DNA from: Candidatus Berkiella aquae
GTDB taxonomy: Bacteria > Pseudomonadota > Gammaproteobacteria > Berkiellales > Berkiellaceae
Direction: 5' to 3'
NCBI RefSeq assembly: GCF_001431295.2
Contig: NZ_LKAJ02000001.1
Coordinates: forward strand, 992,001-1,056,000
DNA: 64,000 nucleotides
Of this stretch, positions 10,232 through 19,901 are shown piece after piece (the stretch's first letter is position 1; every line of letters begins with the position of its first letter). The notes under the pieces are model-generated. The model was not told the DNA's origin and did no database searches. It saw only the letters and a list, made by a program, of their open reading frames with translations. Position numbers and translations under genes: made by a program.

Positions 10232-13200
10232 GAGTTACTCGAAGCCTTTTGCGCGCTCGACTACCTAAGTCAAGTACCAAGCGTACACCCGTGAGTATTC
10301 GTTCGATAAGTCTCTCATCAACATTTAAAATGGTTCGGTTTTATAAGTTCTATCGGTTATTAGGTTGGTTAAGCATTGGTACGGCTGTGCTATTAACCAT
10401 GCTACGAACGCTATTGCCACTGTATTCTCCCAATATAGATGAATTTAATCAGTTATTGCGAAGCCAATTAGCTTGCCCTGTTGTCGCGCAAACAATTAAG
10501 TTGTCATGGGAGGGATTGCATCCTGTTGCAACCTTAACCAATGTGTCGGTTAAGCAATCTATTCATATTAATAAGCTCAAACTTTCCTTAAGCATGAAAC
10601 ATTTATTGCTAGGACGGTTACAGTTATCTCAACTTAATATTGATGGTGCAAAATTAGGGATCGATTATCGAGATCACAATAAAATCAGCTTAATCAATTT
10701 ACCTGAAATCAGCCTTGACTTGAAAAATACGAATAGCAAAAAAATCCCACTTGAACATTTACAGATTGTGAATGCTCAATTAGAAATCCTTCAACAAGAT
10801 AAGCAATTCCTGTTACAGGATGTTGCGGTCAAAGCAGATTTAACGACCCACGTGAAAATTCATGCACATGCTCATTTGCAAGGCGAACAGGGTGCGAAGA
10901 TTGATTTCTCACTTGATAAATCATTACTGACACACGCGCCGTTAAAAGCTTATGTACATTGGGTGGGCGGAGAATTAGAAAAAATAATTCCCTACAATAT
11001 TAATGCACAAACCGATGTGAAAGCTTGGCTAACGATGCATGATCTCGAAGATATGCAAATAGTTGCCGATGTCAAATTAGCTGATTTGAAAGCAAAGACA
11101 ACTCAAGGTAAATCGTTTGCTTATGACAAGCTGGGTGGCATTTTTCAGATTAAACGACAAGATGCAAAATGGGCAGTATTAGGGAAAGACGGTTTTTGTA
11201 ATGATATCAGTGATATTAGTTTTGCTATTAAGAATAAAACCTGTGACACCTCAACTTGTTGGCATTTGCAGGCAAAGCATTTGCCATTGAAGCCCTTGCA
11301 TGAATTGACCAATTTGTTTACGAAAAAATTTGAGCATTATGAAACTAAAGGGGAACTGGACTATCTTAATGTGAAGCTTGAAACAAGCAATGAACAGATT
11401 AAACCCGTCGATATTGAAATGGTTTTTCATGATATTGGTATTTTTAAACCAACGATGGGTGGCATTACTGGGATGAGTGGGGCGCTTGTTTATACTCAAG
11501 ATAAAGGCTCATTGTTACTTGATAGTGAGCGGTTTAACATTCATTACAACAAATGGTTTTCACAAGTTCTACCGTTGTCTCATTTGAGTGCAACAGTACA
11601 TTGGCAGCAAGAGAATCAGCAACTTAAAATATCTGCAAATGAGATTGCCGCCAATTTAGGTGAGACATCCATTGCAGGGCAAGTAGTCGCTACTTTTGCA
11701 AATGGCTTGAAAGAATCACCTCAAGTTGAAATGCAATGGGAAGTGGGCGCATTACCAACAGAAGAAGTACTGGCCTTCTTACCTAAGACCATGGATATCG
11801 ACTTATTAGAATGGTTAAACCAAGCTATTGTTGGTGGTGAAGCTGAGAAAACAACCATGGTATTGCGTGGTGACTTAGCGAAATTTCCTTTTGATAACCA
11901 AGAAGGCATTTTTGAGATTTTCTGCCAATTAAATCACACGACATTAGATTACACGCAAGGCTGGCCTGCTTTAAATGATTTAAAAGCAAGTTTGTTGTTT
12001 CGAAATCGCGCTCTTTATATAGGTGCTGAACACGCATGGTTTGAAGGCGGAGAATTATTAAAAGCCGATGCGGTGATCCCTGATTTATTAAGCCCTTTAC
12101 CGGCACTACGAATTGATACCAAAATTAAAAGTACGCTAGAGAATGGTTTACAAGTGATTCAAAAAAGTCCAATTAAAGAAACATTGGGTAAAGAATTGGC
12201 ACCCTTAGCATTAAAGGGACCGATGGATTTAGCACTTGGGCTTGATGTTCCCCTTAGCGATCAATCTACTGACACCGTTAAGGTAAGAGGGGTAATAGCC
12301 CTGACCCAAGCACAGATTGGAGTTCCAAGCTGGAATATTGAAATCCCAAAAGTAGCTGGCGAAATTTCTTTCACTGAGAATAGTGTCAAAGCGGATACCT
12401 TAACAGGATACTTATTGGATTCTCCCGCAGATTTTCATATTGAAAGTAAGTTGCAAGCAGAAGAACCTGAATTGCGTATCCACGCTTCAGGAAAGATGGT
12501 CTCCGATAGATTGTTAAATTGGTTAAAAGCGCCTGACTTTAAGCACATGAGTGGGGATACGGATTATCAAGCTGAGCTTGTGGTAACAACCGTTGCTAAT
12601 GCAAAGCAAGTAAACCTAACGGTGAATTCAACCTTGGCTGGGTTAGTCGTCGATGCGCCAACGCCTTTAGCGAAAGAGGCTAGTGAGACAAAAATCAGTG
12701 AATGTAAAATTCATTTTGATCCTAATGATTTAGTTCGTATCGCTTTCAAATATGGTGATAACCTAAATTTAGCTTATAGCCTATTGCATCAAGATGGAAA
12801 GTGGCGTTCCCTAGGCGGCCATATTCATGTCGGTGAGAAGCGATTAGCAAAGTACCGTGAAGATAATGTTTTATTGATTGATGGTGATTTGTCAGAACTT
12901 GATGTTGGAAAATGGCAAGATTTTATAAAACAATCAGGCATGGGAGCATCTGCCGATAAATCAACATTAGAACCTTTAGTTGAACTTAAAATTGAGCAAT
13001 TAAAACTGTTTGGTGAAGAATTTGCAAAAGCAAGCATTGAAGCCCAATGGGAAAATACCTTACAACATTGGAATATTGTCTTTGATGGTCCTTCATTAAA
13101 GGGCTCCATGATCTTACCTCAAGATGATAATAAAGATATTCAAATTGATTTACAGAAATTAAAATTAACGGGTAATAGTGAAATAGCTAGTTTTTGGGAT

Positions 13201-14043
13201 AATCAAGAACATACCCAAATGAAGCAATCTATCGATATCAAAATTGCCGAATTAGGTATCGATAAAAAAATGTTTACTCAAATACAAGCTCGTTTAGTAC
13301 CTTTTGAGAGTGGTTATCAATTCAACAAAGTAAAAGCCAATATTAAAGATACTTCAATTGAGTTAAACGGTGAATGGACTTACCTGATTGATAAGAAAGT
13401 GACTGCAAAAGGGAAAGTTACCACAGAAAATATTGGAGCAGCTTTACAAGCATTAGGAAAAGAAGGAACCCTCAAAGGGGCAAGTGGTACCGTTGAGTTT
13501 GCTTTAGCATGGGAAGGAAGCCCTGCCAAAATTGATTATGCTTCTCTTGATGGGCAAGCATCTTTGTCGTTAAATCAAGGTTATGTTCAAGGCGTTAATC
13601 CGGGTATCGGTCGGATTTTGAGTTTGTTGAATCTTGATAATGTGAAGCGCCGTTTAAAATTAGATTTTTCAGATGTGACTAAAAGTGGTTTTGCTTTTGA
13701 TGAACTCAATGGCAAATTTCAATTTGGTAAAGGGAAAGTGAGTACGAATAAAATTACGTTAAATGGTCCCTCTGCAAAAATTGAAGCATTTGGCCAAGCT
13801 GATTTATTAAGCCAAGGTTTAAGTGGTGAAATGGTTGTTATGCCAGATGTAACTGGTAGCTTACCGGTTGCAGCCGCTATCGCAGCAGGAAATCCTGCAA
13901 TTGGCGCTGCGGTATGGGTTGTTGATAAAATGTTTGGGCAAAAAATTCAAGAGATTAATCGTTTTCGATATCAAATTTTAGGTTCCTGGCAAGCACCACA
14001 AGTCAAAGAGGTCCCGATCGTTTCTTTATCAAATAGGGGGTAA
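10228..14043 (+). CDS. yhdP: YhdP family AsmA-like protein (outer-membrane lipid transport)
   Basis: YhdP-type proteins are very long, inner-membrane-anchored periplasmic bridges. In E. coli, YhdP works with TamB and YdbH in moving phospholipids to the outer membrane. The 1271-residue product has one N-terminal membrane helix (WLSIGTAVLLTMLRTLLPLY), a long repetitive beta-rich body and the C-terminal AsmA/DUF3971-type ending (GFAFDELNGKFQFGKGKVS, then DVTGSLPVAAAIAAGNPAIG). GTG 10228 overlaps the rng TGA by 4 bases. ATG 10330 would begin right before the membrane helix and resembles the usual family start, so the first 34 residues are doubtful. rng-yhdP-tldD order is conserved in gammaproteobacteria. 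Confidence 0.9.
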   Translation: MRVTRSLLRARLPKSSTKRTPVSIRSISLSSTFKMVRFYKFYRLLGWLSIGTAVLLTMLRTLLPLYSPNIDEFNQLLRSQLACPVVAQTIKLSWEGLHPVATLTNVSVKQSIHINKLKLSLSMKHLLLGRLQLSQLNIDGAKLGIDYRDHNKISLINLPEISLDLKNTNSKKIPLEHLQIVNAQLEILQQDKQFLLQDVAVKADLTTHVKIHAHAHLQGEQGAKIDFSLDKSLLTHAPLKAYVHWVGGELEKIIPYNINAQTDVKAWLTMHDLEDMQIVADVKLADLKAKTTQGKSFAYDKLGGIFQIKRQDAKWAVLGKDGFCNDISDISFAIKNKTCDTSTCWHLQAKHLPLKPLHELTNLFTKKFEHYETKGELDYLNVKLETSNEQIKPVDIEMVFHDIGIFKPTMGGITGMSGALVYTQDKGSLLLDSERFNIHYNKWFSQVLPLSHLSATVHWQQENQQLKISANEIAANLGETSIAGQVVATFANGLKESPQVEMQWEVGALPTEEVLAFLPKTMDIDLLEWLNQAIVGGEAEKTTMVLRGDLAKFPFDNQEGIFEIFCQLNHTTLDYTQGWPALNDLKASLLFRNRALYIGAEHAWFEGGELLKADAVIPDLLSPLPALRIDTKIKSTLENGLQVIQKSPIKETLGKELAPLALKGPMDLALGLDVPLSDQSTDTVKVRGVIALTQAQIGVPSWNIEIPKVAGEISFTENSVKADTLTGYLLDSPADFHIESKLQAEEPELRIHASGKMVSDRLLNWLKAPDFKHMSGDTDYQAELVVTTVANAKQVNLTVNSTLAGLVVDAPTPLAKEASETKISECKIHFDPNDLVRIAFKYGDNLNLAYSLLHQDGKWRSLGGHIHVGEKRLAKYREDNVLLIDGDLSELDVGKWQDFIKQSGMGASADKSTLEPLVELKIEQLKLFGEEFAKASIEAQWENTLQHWNIVFDGPSLKGSMILPQDDNKDIQIDLQKLKLTGNSEIASFWDNQEHTQMKQSIDIKIAELGIDKKMFTQIQARLVPFESGYQFNKVKANIKDTSIELNGEWTYLIDKKVTAKGKVTTENIGAALQALGKEGTLKGASGTVEFALAWEGSPAKIDYASLDGQASLSLNQGYVQGVNPGIGRILSLLNLDNVKRRLKLDFSDVTKSGFAFDELNGKFQFGKGKVSTNKITLNGPSAKIEAFGQADLLSQGLSGEMVVMPDVTGSLPVAAAIAAGNPAIGAAVWVVDKMFGQKIQEINRFRYQILGSWQAPQVKEVPIVSLSNRG

Positions 14044-14045
14044 AA

Positions 14046-14897
14046 ATGACATTGATTGCTGCAATACAAATAGCCTCTACCAATGATATTCAACATAACT
14101 TAGCCAAAGCCTGTGCAGAAATTGAAAAGGCAGCTTTAAACGGCGCTAAAATGGCAGTGTTGCCAGAAGAGTTTATATCATTAGTGCTGACACCCGCTGA
14201 AAAATTGCTAATGGCTGAAAACTATTTAGAAGGTCCCATACAAAAAACCTTAGCACTGACGGCAAAAAAAAATAAAATTTGGATAGTCGGTGGCACATTG
14301 CCATTATTAAGTGATGATGAACATAAAGTCTATTCCAGTTGTTTAGTGTGGAATGATCAAGGCGAGTGTGTTGCGCGCTATAATAAAATTCATTTATTTG
14401 ATGTAACAGTCGAAAGTGGCGAATCTTATTTTGAGTCCGAACGTATAAAAGCCGGGAACAGCATGACAGTGCTAGAAACGCCTTTTGGTAAAGTAGGCAT
14501 TGCTATTTGTTATGATTTACGCTTCCCTGAACTGTTTCGTTTAATGGCACTTAATGGGGCACAAATTATTGTGTTGCCATCGGCATTTACCATTAATACA
14601 GGAAAAGTACACTGGGAAATATTAATAAGAGCAAGGGCGATTGAAAATCTTTGTTATATCATCGCCCCTGACCAAGTTGGCATTCGTTTAAGCGGTCATG
14701 GTACTTATGGCCATACCATGATTATTAGCCCTTGGGGAGACATATTAGCAAGCTTAGACGATAAAGAGGGAACCGTAATGGCACAGATAGATATGACAAA
14801 AATGAATAATATCCGTGAAAAGTTTCCAGCATTAACTCATTGTCGCTCATTTTTAATGAAAGAGTTGGCCAACCTAAATGATAAGGTGAAACCATGA
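14046..14897 (+). CDS. Carbon-nitrogen hydrolase (nitrilase superfamily, Nit1-like)
   Basis: These enzymes cleave amide C-N bonds with a Glu-Lys-Cys triad. Here it is visible as Glu41 (VLPEEF), Lys114 ([11 protein letters not shown]) and Cys155 ([13 protein letters not shown]). The 283-residue length and the RFPELFR motif match the Nit1/YbeM branch, some members of which repair deaminated glutathione; the substrate here is not known. It begins 2 bases after yhdP and its stop overlaps the tldD start (ATGA), so it is co-translated with tldD. The same placement before tldD is seen in other gammaproteobacteria. Confidence 0.93.
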   Translation: MTLIAAIQIASTNDIQHNLAKACAEIEKAALNGAKMAVLPEEFISLVLTPAEKLLMAENYLEGPIQKTLALTAKKNKIWIVGGTLPLLSDDEHKVYSSCLVWNDQGECVARYNKIHLFDVTVESGESYFESERIKAGNSMTVLETPFGKVGIAICYDLRFPELFRLMALNGAQIIVLPSAFTINTGKVHWEILIRARAIENLCYIIAPDQVGIRLSGHGTYGHTMIISPWGDILASLDDKEGTVMAQIDMTKMNNIREKFPALTHCRSFLMKELANLNDKVKP

Positions 14898-16336
14898 ATG
14901 CAATAGAACTTGCACGTGCACAATTACTCACTTCGAGTGGACTATCAGAAAGCGATTTAGAACGTGCATTGGGACAATTATTAGGTCATCGAATTGATAG
15001 CGGTGATTTATATTTTCAAAGTGTGAGACAAGAATCTTTCATGTTGGAAGATGGCATTGTAAAAGAAGGTAGCTTTAATCTCGATCAAGGCGTTGGCGTG
15101 CGCGCCATTAGCGGTGAAAAAACGGGTTTTGCTTACTCTGATGACATCATATTGCCAGCATTAGAGCAAGCGGTTGAAGCGGCACGATGTATTGCAGCAA
15201 GTGGTAAACAGCAAGCAATACAAGCTTGGGAAAGAAAACGTATAATCACACCACTATACACTAGCGTGAATCCCTTAGAAGAATTAGCAACAGAAAATAA
15301 AATTGCATTGCTACGCGAAATTGATAGCTATGCGAGAAAATGCGACCCTCGCGTTAGCCAAGTGATTGTCAGTTTAAGTGGTGTTTTTGAAACCATTTTA
15401 ATTGTAGGTAGTGATGGCACCTTTCAAGCAGATGTCAGACCTTTGGTACAATTGAATGTCACAGTCATTGCACAAAGTAAAGATCGTCGTGAAACAGGTT
15501 CAAGCGGTGGCGGTGGTAGAACAACCTATGCTTATTTTACTGAAAATGAACGTGCATTTGGTTATGCCAAAGAAGCGGTTCGCAAAGCACTTGTTAATTT
15601 AGATGCTATCGAAGCACCTGCGGGTGCCATGACAGTTGTCTTAGGGCCTGGTTGGCCTGGTGTCTTGTTGCATGAAGCTGTTGGGCATGGTTTAGAGGGT
15701 GATTTTAATCGTAAAGGCAGTTCAACTTTTAGCGGTCGAATTGGTGAAAGAGTCGCTTCGCCTTTATGTACGATTGTCGATGATGGAACTTTGCTTGAAA
15801 GACGAGGTTCTTTAACCGTAGATGATGAGGGAACCCCAACACAGCGCACGGTATTAATTGAGAATGGTATTTTAAAAGGTTATCTACAAGATAAATTAAA
15901 TGCAAAATTAATGGGTGTTGCATCAACCGGTAATGGTCGACGCCAATCTTATTCTCATATCCCAATGCCGCGAATGACGAATACCTTTATGCTACCTGGA
16001 ACACATGTTCCTGAAGAAATTATCGCCTCGGTAGAGAAGGGACTTTATGCCGTTAATTTTGGTGGTGGTTCAGTTGATATTACTTCAGGTAAATTTGTTT
16101 TTTCTGCCAATGAGGCTTACCTCATTGAAAATGGCAAAGTGACAAGACCTGTGAAAGGAGCCACTTTAATTGGCAATGGTCCTGATGTAATGCAAAAGAT
16201 TGTAATGGTGGGTAATGATCTTGCGTTAGATGAAGGAATTGGCGTCTGCGGTAAAGAAGGACAAAGCGTGCCAGTTGGTGTTGGTCAGCCTACATTACGC
16301 ATTGATGATTTAACCGTTGGCGGAACGAAAAACTAA
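14894..16336 (+). CDS. tldD: Metalloprotease TldD
   Basis: TldD and PmbA/TldE form a heterodimeric metalloprotease that degrades unfolded peptides. In E. coli it matures microcin B17 and acts on the CcdA antitoxin. The 480-residue protein has the zinc-binding HEAVGHG (His260, Glu261, His265), the GGGRTTYAY segment and the C-terminal [18 protein letters not shown] signature. It overlaps the preceding hydrolase by 4 bases and is followed 9 bases later by pmbA. As an oligopeptidase known to process a microcin it is of interest beside the leader peptides elsewhere in this window, though no direct link is shown. Confidence 0.97.
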   Translation: MNAIELARAQLLTSSGLSESDLERALGQLLGHRIDSGDLYFQSVRQESFMLEDGIVKEGSFNLDQGVGVRAISGEKTGFAYSDDIILPALEQAVEAARCIAASGKQQAIQAWERKRIITPLYTSVNPLEELATENKIALLREIDSYARKCDPRVSQVIVSLSGVFETILIVGSDGTFQADVRPLVQLNVTVIAQSKDRRETGSSGGGGRTTYAYFTENERAFGYAKEAVRKALVNLDAIEAPAGAMTVVLGPGWPGVLLHEAVGHGLEGDFNRKGSSTFSGRIGERVASPLCTIVDDGTLLERRGSLTVDDEGTPTQRTVLIENGILKGYLQDKLNAKLMGVASTGNGRRQSYSHIPMPRMTNTFMLPGTHVPEEIIASVEKGLYAVNFGGGSVDITSGKFVFSANEAYLIENGKVTRPVKGATLIGNGPDVMQKIVMVGNDLALDEGIGVCGKEGQSVPVGVGQPTLRIDDLTVGGTKN

Positions 16337-16345
16337 GAGGTTATT

Positions 16346-17701
16346 ATGAGTCAAGCCTTACCAGTCAAACTGCCAGATTTTGTTGATGAAAGTCATTATC
16401 AACAAATTGTGACAGATATGTTAATGATGGCTAAAAAATTAGGTGCTTCATCTGCAGAAGTGGGGTTACATAGTTCTATTGGATTAAACGTTAGTGTTCG
16501 CAAAGCGGAAGTTGAAACCTTAGAATTCAATCGAGATAAAGCCATTGGTGTTACGGTGTATTGTGGGCAAGCTAAAGGTGCTGCCAGTACAACAGATATT
16601 AGTAGAGACTCTTTGCACAAAACCGTGGAAGCCGCGATTAACTTAGCGAAGCTGACAGAAGCGGATCCTTTTGCAGGACTTGCCAATAAAGAAGATTTGG
16701 CAACAGAGCATAAACCTTTAGATTTATATCATCCATGGGACATTACCGTAGAAGAAGCCATTGCATTAGCAAAAGAATGCGAACACGCTGCACTTGGCTA
16801 TGATAAACGCATTGTGAATAGTGAAGGTGCAACGGTGAGCACCTCACAAATTTATCATGTTTATGGAAATAGCGATGGCTTTTTAGGATATTATCCAACG
16901 AGTCGCCATAGTTTATCTTGTTCTGTCATAGCGCAAGATATCAATGGTATGGAACGTGATTATCAATATACCCTATCACGCAAAGCTGATGAATTAGAAT
17001 CAGCGCAAGCGATTGGTATTGACGCTGCTGATAGAGCACTTAAACGCCTTAGTGCGCAGAAGCTCTCTACACAACGATCCCCTGTTATTTTTCATGCAAC
17101 CCTAGCATCGGGTATTTTAGGACACTTTATTAATGCTATTTCCGGTGGTCGTTTGTTTCGGAAAACCACGTTCTTATTAGATTCACTAGAACAACAAGTG
17201 TTCCCAGATTTTGTACATTTATACGAGAGACCCCATTTGTTAGCCGGCTTAGGTAGTGCACCGTTTGATGGTGATGGTGTTAAAACTCAAGATAAAGATA
17301 TTGTGTTAAACGGTATTGTGAAGAGCTATATTTTGAGTGCCTATTCTTCACGTAAATTAGGGATGCAAAATACGGGTAATGCAGGTGGTGTTCATAACTT
17401 ATTCATCAAGCCAGGTAATGATGACTTGACTGCGTTACTTAAAAAAATGGATCGAGGACTTTTAATTACTGAATTAATGGGCCAGGGGATCAATCTGGTA
17501 ACGGGTGATTACTCGCGCGGTGTAGCAGGATTTTGGGTAGAGAACGGAATGATTCAATATCCGGTTCATGAATTAACGGTTGCTAGCAACTTAAAACATA
17601 TGTTTAAAAACTTGATAGCGGTAGGAAATGACGTTGATAAACGTGGAAGTTACCAAAGTGGTTCGTTGTTGATAGATGATCTCATGCTGGCGGGGAGGTA
17701 A
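16346..17701 (+). CDS. pmbA: Metalloprotease PmbA/TldE
   Basis: This is the partner subunit of TldD. The 451-residue protein has the family fold signatures: VSVRKAEVETLEFNRDKAIG near the N-terminus, FHATLASGILGHFINAISGG, LSAYSSRKLGMQNTGNAGGV and the conserved ending VTGDYSRGVAGFWVENG. It lacks HExxxH, as expected for TldE. The start has AGAGG at 8 bases. The gene ends 10 bases before a palindromic repeat element. Confidence 0.96.
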   Translation: MSQALPVKLPDFVDESHYQQIVTDMLMMAKKLGASSAEVGLHSSIGLNVSVRKAEVETLEFNRDKAIGVTVYCGQAKGAASTTDISRDSLHKTVEAAINLAKLTEADPFAGLANKEDLATEHKPLDLYHPWDITVEEAIALAKECEHAALGYDKRIVNSEGATVSTSQIYHVYGNSDGFLGYYPTSRHSLSCSVIAQDINGMERDYQYTLSRKADELESAQAIGIDAADRALKRLSAQKLSTQRSPVIFHATLASGILGHFINAISGGRLFRKTTFLLDSLEQQVFPDFVHLYERPHLLAGLGSAPFDGDGVKTQDKDIVLNGIVKSYILSAYSSRKLGMQNTGNAGGVHNLFIKPGNDDLTALLKKMDRGLLITELMGQGINLVTGDYSRGVAGFWVENGMIQYPVHELTVASNLKHMFKNLIAVGNDVDKRGSYQSGSLLIDDLMLAGR

Positions 17702-17711
17702 AGGCGAATTA

Positions 17712-17864
17712 AGATAAAAATCTCCCGCTTGCTTGAAAAGCAAGCTGCCCCTTTTATTCAAAGGGGGTAAAATTTGATACATTGAGTAAATGCATAAGTT
17801 CTAAAAATAGCCCCCTTTGAATAAAAGGGGGCGGCTCGCAGATGCGAGCGGGGGATTTTTATCT
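17712..17864. repeat. Palindromic dispersed repeat, copy 1
   Basis: The element has outer inverted arms (AGATAAAAAT at 17712-17721 and ATTTTTATCT at 17855-17864), then arms of CCCGC/GCGGG type. Its centre holds two inward copies of GCCCC(C)TTTTATTCAAAGGGG and its complement. The same unit recurs at 43790-43918 and 52243-52354. It lies between the convergent pmbA and the FGE-like gene, where it could fold into strong hairpins and act as a terminator. No coding frame or transposase is present, so it is MITE-like or REP-like. Confidence 0.85.
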
Positions 17865-17891
17865 AAATGAAAATTTTCCAAAACCAGCTAA

Positions 17892-18950
17892 TCATGTCTG
17901 ATTAGGCGACAATGCCAACCTAAATCCAACATGTGACGTTCCTGTATCAGGTGTTTGTCCACGTCTTGCGCTAGGTCTGTAGCTTTCGCAGTAATTAACA
18001 TTGCACAAGAATGAACCACCTTTAATAATGCGTTTAAAAGCATAAGGTTCATGCTGATCGTAACTTTCTTTGGCCCCTTGTGGGTTAACCGTAATAGATT
18101 GCTGGGCTAATTCCTGATAGTGATTGGTGTTATACCAGTCTTGCGTCCATTCCCAAACATTTCCTACCATATCGTATAATCGATAACCATTAGCGGGATA
18201 AGTTTTGACAGGTGAGGTTCTAATGTAACCATCTTCAGCCACGGCGTTATGGGGGAAATCTCCTTGGAAGGTATTTGCCATGTGTTTACCATTTGGCTTA
18301 AATTCATCTCCCCATGGAAAACGTTTATCTATCAATCCGCCTCGCGCTGCATATTCCCATTCTGCTTCCGTGGGTAAACGTTTGCCAATCCATTTAGCAT
18401 AAGCATTAGCATCGTCCCATGAGACATGTACTACCGGATGATTTTCTCTATCTTTTAAGTCACTATTAGGTCCTTCGGGATGTTGCCAACTCGCACCAGG
18501 GGTCCATTGCCACCATGCTGCAATGTTATTAAGCGGAACGGGATGAGAAGGGGGCATAAAAACTAAGGTTCCAGGCGCTAATAAACTATCATCTGGTTTT
18601 GGAGTGCCAGGTGGTAACTGCTTTTTTAATTCTTCCCAGTCCGGTTTACGTTCGGCAGTTGTAATATAACCGGTCGCTTCAACAAATTTTGCAAATTCAG
18701 CATTCGTTACCGGATGTTCATCCATCCAAAAGCCGCTGACTTTTACTTTATGGGCAGGATGCTCATTGGGCATACTTTTATTGTCAATGGCTCCCATTGT
18801 GAACGAACCTGCTGGGATCCATTGCATACCGGTTGGATTATGCTTTATAAAATTGATAGTGCTTTCAGGAGATTTGATAAAATAGCAAGTTGTTACCGCA
18901 ATGCCACCAACAACCAAAAAAGCGCCAATCCATTTTTTATGAGTGTTCAT
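17892..18950 (-). CDS. Formylglycine-generating enzyme (SUMF1/FGE-sulfatase) family protein, membrane-anchored
   Basis: The family uses copper to oxidise a sulfatase cysteine to formylglycine, although many bacterial members have other roles. The 352-residue protein has an N-terminal anchor (WIGAFLVVGGIAVTTCYF). The FGE fold follows: MQWIPAGSFTMGA, GFWMDEHPVTNAEFAKFVEATGY, HPVVHVSWDDANAYAKW, RLPTEAEWEYAARGG, NVWEWTQDWY and VGFRLAL. Both redox cysteines of true FGE are kept with the right gap (Cys316 and Cys321 in GGSFLCNVNYCESYR), so it may be catalytically active. No sulfatase gene is in the window. It is followed downstream (lower coordinates) by the repeat and preceded by the dehydratase. 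Confidence 0.92.
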   Translation of the reverse strand: MNTHKKWIGAFLVVGGIAVTTCYFIKSPESTINFIKHNPTGMQWIPAGSFTMGAIDNKSMPNEHPAHKVKVSGFWMDEHPVTNAEFAKFVEATGYITTAERKPDWEELKKQLPPGTPKPDDSLLAPGTLVFMPPSHPVPLNNIAAWWQWTPGASWQHPEGPNSDLKDRENHPVVHVSWDDANAYAKWIGKRLPTEAEWEYAARGGLIDKRFPWGDEFKPNGKHMANTFQGDFPHNAVAEDGYIRTSPVKTYPANGYRLYDMVGNVWEWTQDWYNTNHYQELAQQSITVNPQGAKESYDQHEPYAFKRIIKGGSFLCNVNYCESYRPSARRGQTPDTGTSHVGFRLALSPNQT

Positions 18951-18971
18951 ATTTTATTCCATCAAAGGGTA

Positions 18972-19901
18972 TCATAAAGAAAATTGTTGTTGCCATTTTT
19001 TAAGCAGTGCAAGATTAACGCCACTTCCCCCGCAAAGAATGACAGCAATATTAGAAAATTGCTGTATTATAGGATACTGCTCATAAATAATACTTAAAGC
19101 AGCACCACAAGCAGGTTCGACAAGAAAGCGATGATGATCCGCAAATTGTAAGCAGGCGTTGACGGCTGCTTTGTCTGTCACCGTTTGTGCAAAGGTGGGA
19201 TGTTTCATTGCCAAGTCAAAAGCTTGTTGACAGATTTGTTTAGCACCTAATGTTGTAGCGACCGTATTGATGGTATCTAAGCGTATACGTTTCTTTTCTT
19301 TCATCGCTGTTGCAAGTGATGCAGCGCCGACGGTTTCAGCGGTGATTATCGCAACATCTTCCCAACCATGAGCATGCAAGCCTTGTACTAACCCCGAATA
19401 AAGTCCGCCGCCACCTACCGAAACTATAATCGCATCCGGTTTTGACATTTGTTGCTTTATTTCATCAATAATAGGCATATACCCTTGCCAAATGAGAGGG
19501 TGGTTAAAAGGTGGAATATAGGCGTAATGTTCATTTTCTGAAATTTCTTTTGCAAGGCTGTCGGCTTCATCCCAGTTATCACCTTCGACGATGACAGAGG
19601 CTTTTTCTGCTCTGAGCTTTTTTACCATAATGTCAGGTGTCGTTTTAGGAACAATCACTTTTGCGGGTATATTGAGCACTTGACTAGCATAAGCAACCGC
19701 TAAACCCGCATTACCTCCAGAGGAAGAGATAAAACCAGAGACGTGTTGTTGAGAGTAGTGCAAACATAATGCACCAATGCCTCTATCTTTAAAAGAACCG
19801 CTAGGTTGGAGCATTTCACATTTTAGATAAATATGACGGCCAGCCAATTCACTTAAGATATGTGACTGCAATAAAGGTGTTGTAACAGAAAGTGCAATCA
19901 T
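18972..19901 (-). CDS. PLP-dependent L-serine/L-threonine dehydratase, animal SDS-like
   Basis: This enzyme deaminates serine or threonine to pyruvate or 2-oxobutyrate. The 309-residue protein has the PLP lysine in SGSFKDRGIG (Lys38), the phosphate-contacting SSSGGNAGLAVAYAS, the Gly loop VSVGGGGLYSGLVQGL and the C-terminal LCGGSGVNLALLKKW. The segments IPPFNHPLIWQGY, AIITAETVGAASL and LVEPACGAALSIIYE follow the mammalian SDS sequence more closely than bacterial IlvA or TdcB, and there is no regulatory domain. Its start overlaps the end of the Sel1 gene by 4 bases, so the two are probably co-translated. Substrate preference cannot be read from the sequence. Confidence 0.9.
   Translation of the reverse strand: MIALSVTTPLLQSHILSELAGRHIYLKCEMLQPSGSFKDRGIGALCLHYSQQHVSGFISSSGGNAGLAVAYASQVLNIPAKVIVPKTTPDIMVKKLRAEKASVIVEGDNWDEADSLAKEISENEHYAYIPPFNHPLIWQGYMPIIDEIKQQMSKPDAIIVSVGGGGLYSGLVQGLHAHGWEDVAIITAETVGAASLATAMKEKKRIRLDTINTVATTLGAKQICQQAFDLAMKHPTFAQTVTDKAAVNACLQFADHHRFLVEPACGAALSIIYEQYPIIQQFSNIAVILCGGSGVNLALLKKWQQQFSL

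Noticed and set aside
15562-15965. Antisense open frames over tldD (and similar ones over mreC, yhdP, gatB, feoB)
   Set aside because: They mirror codon bias of strongly supported genes on the opposite strand and have no independent start signals.
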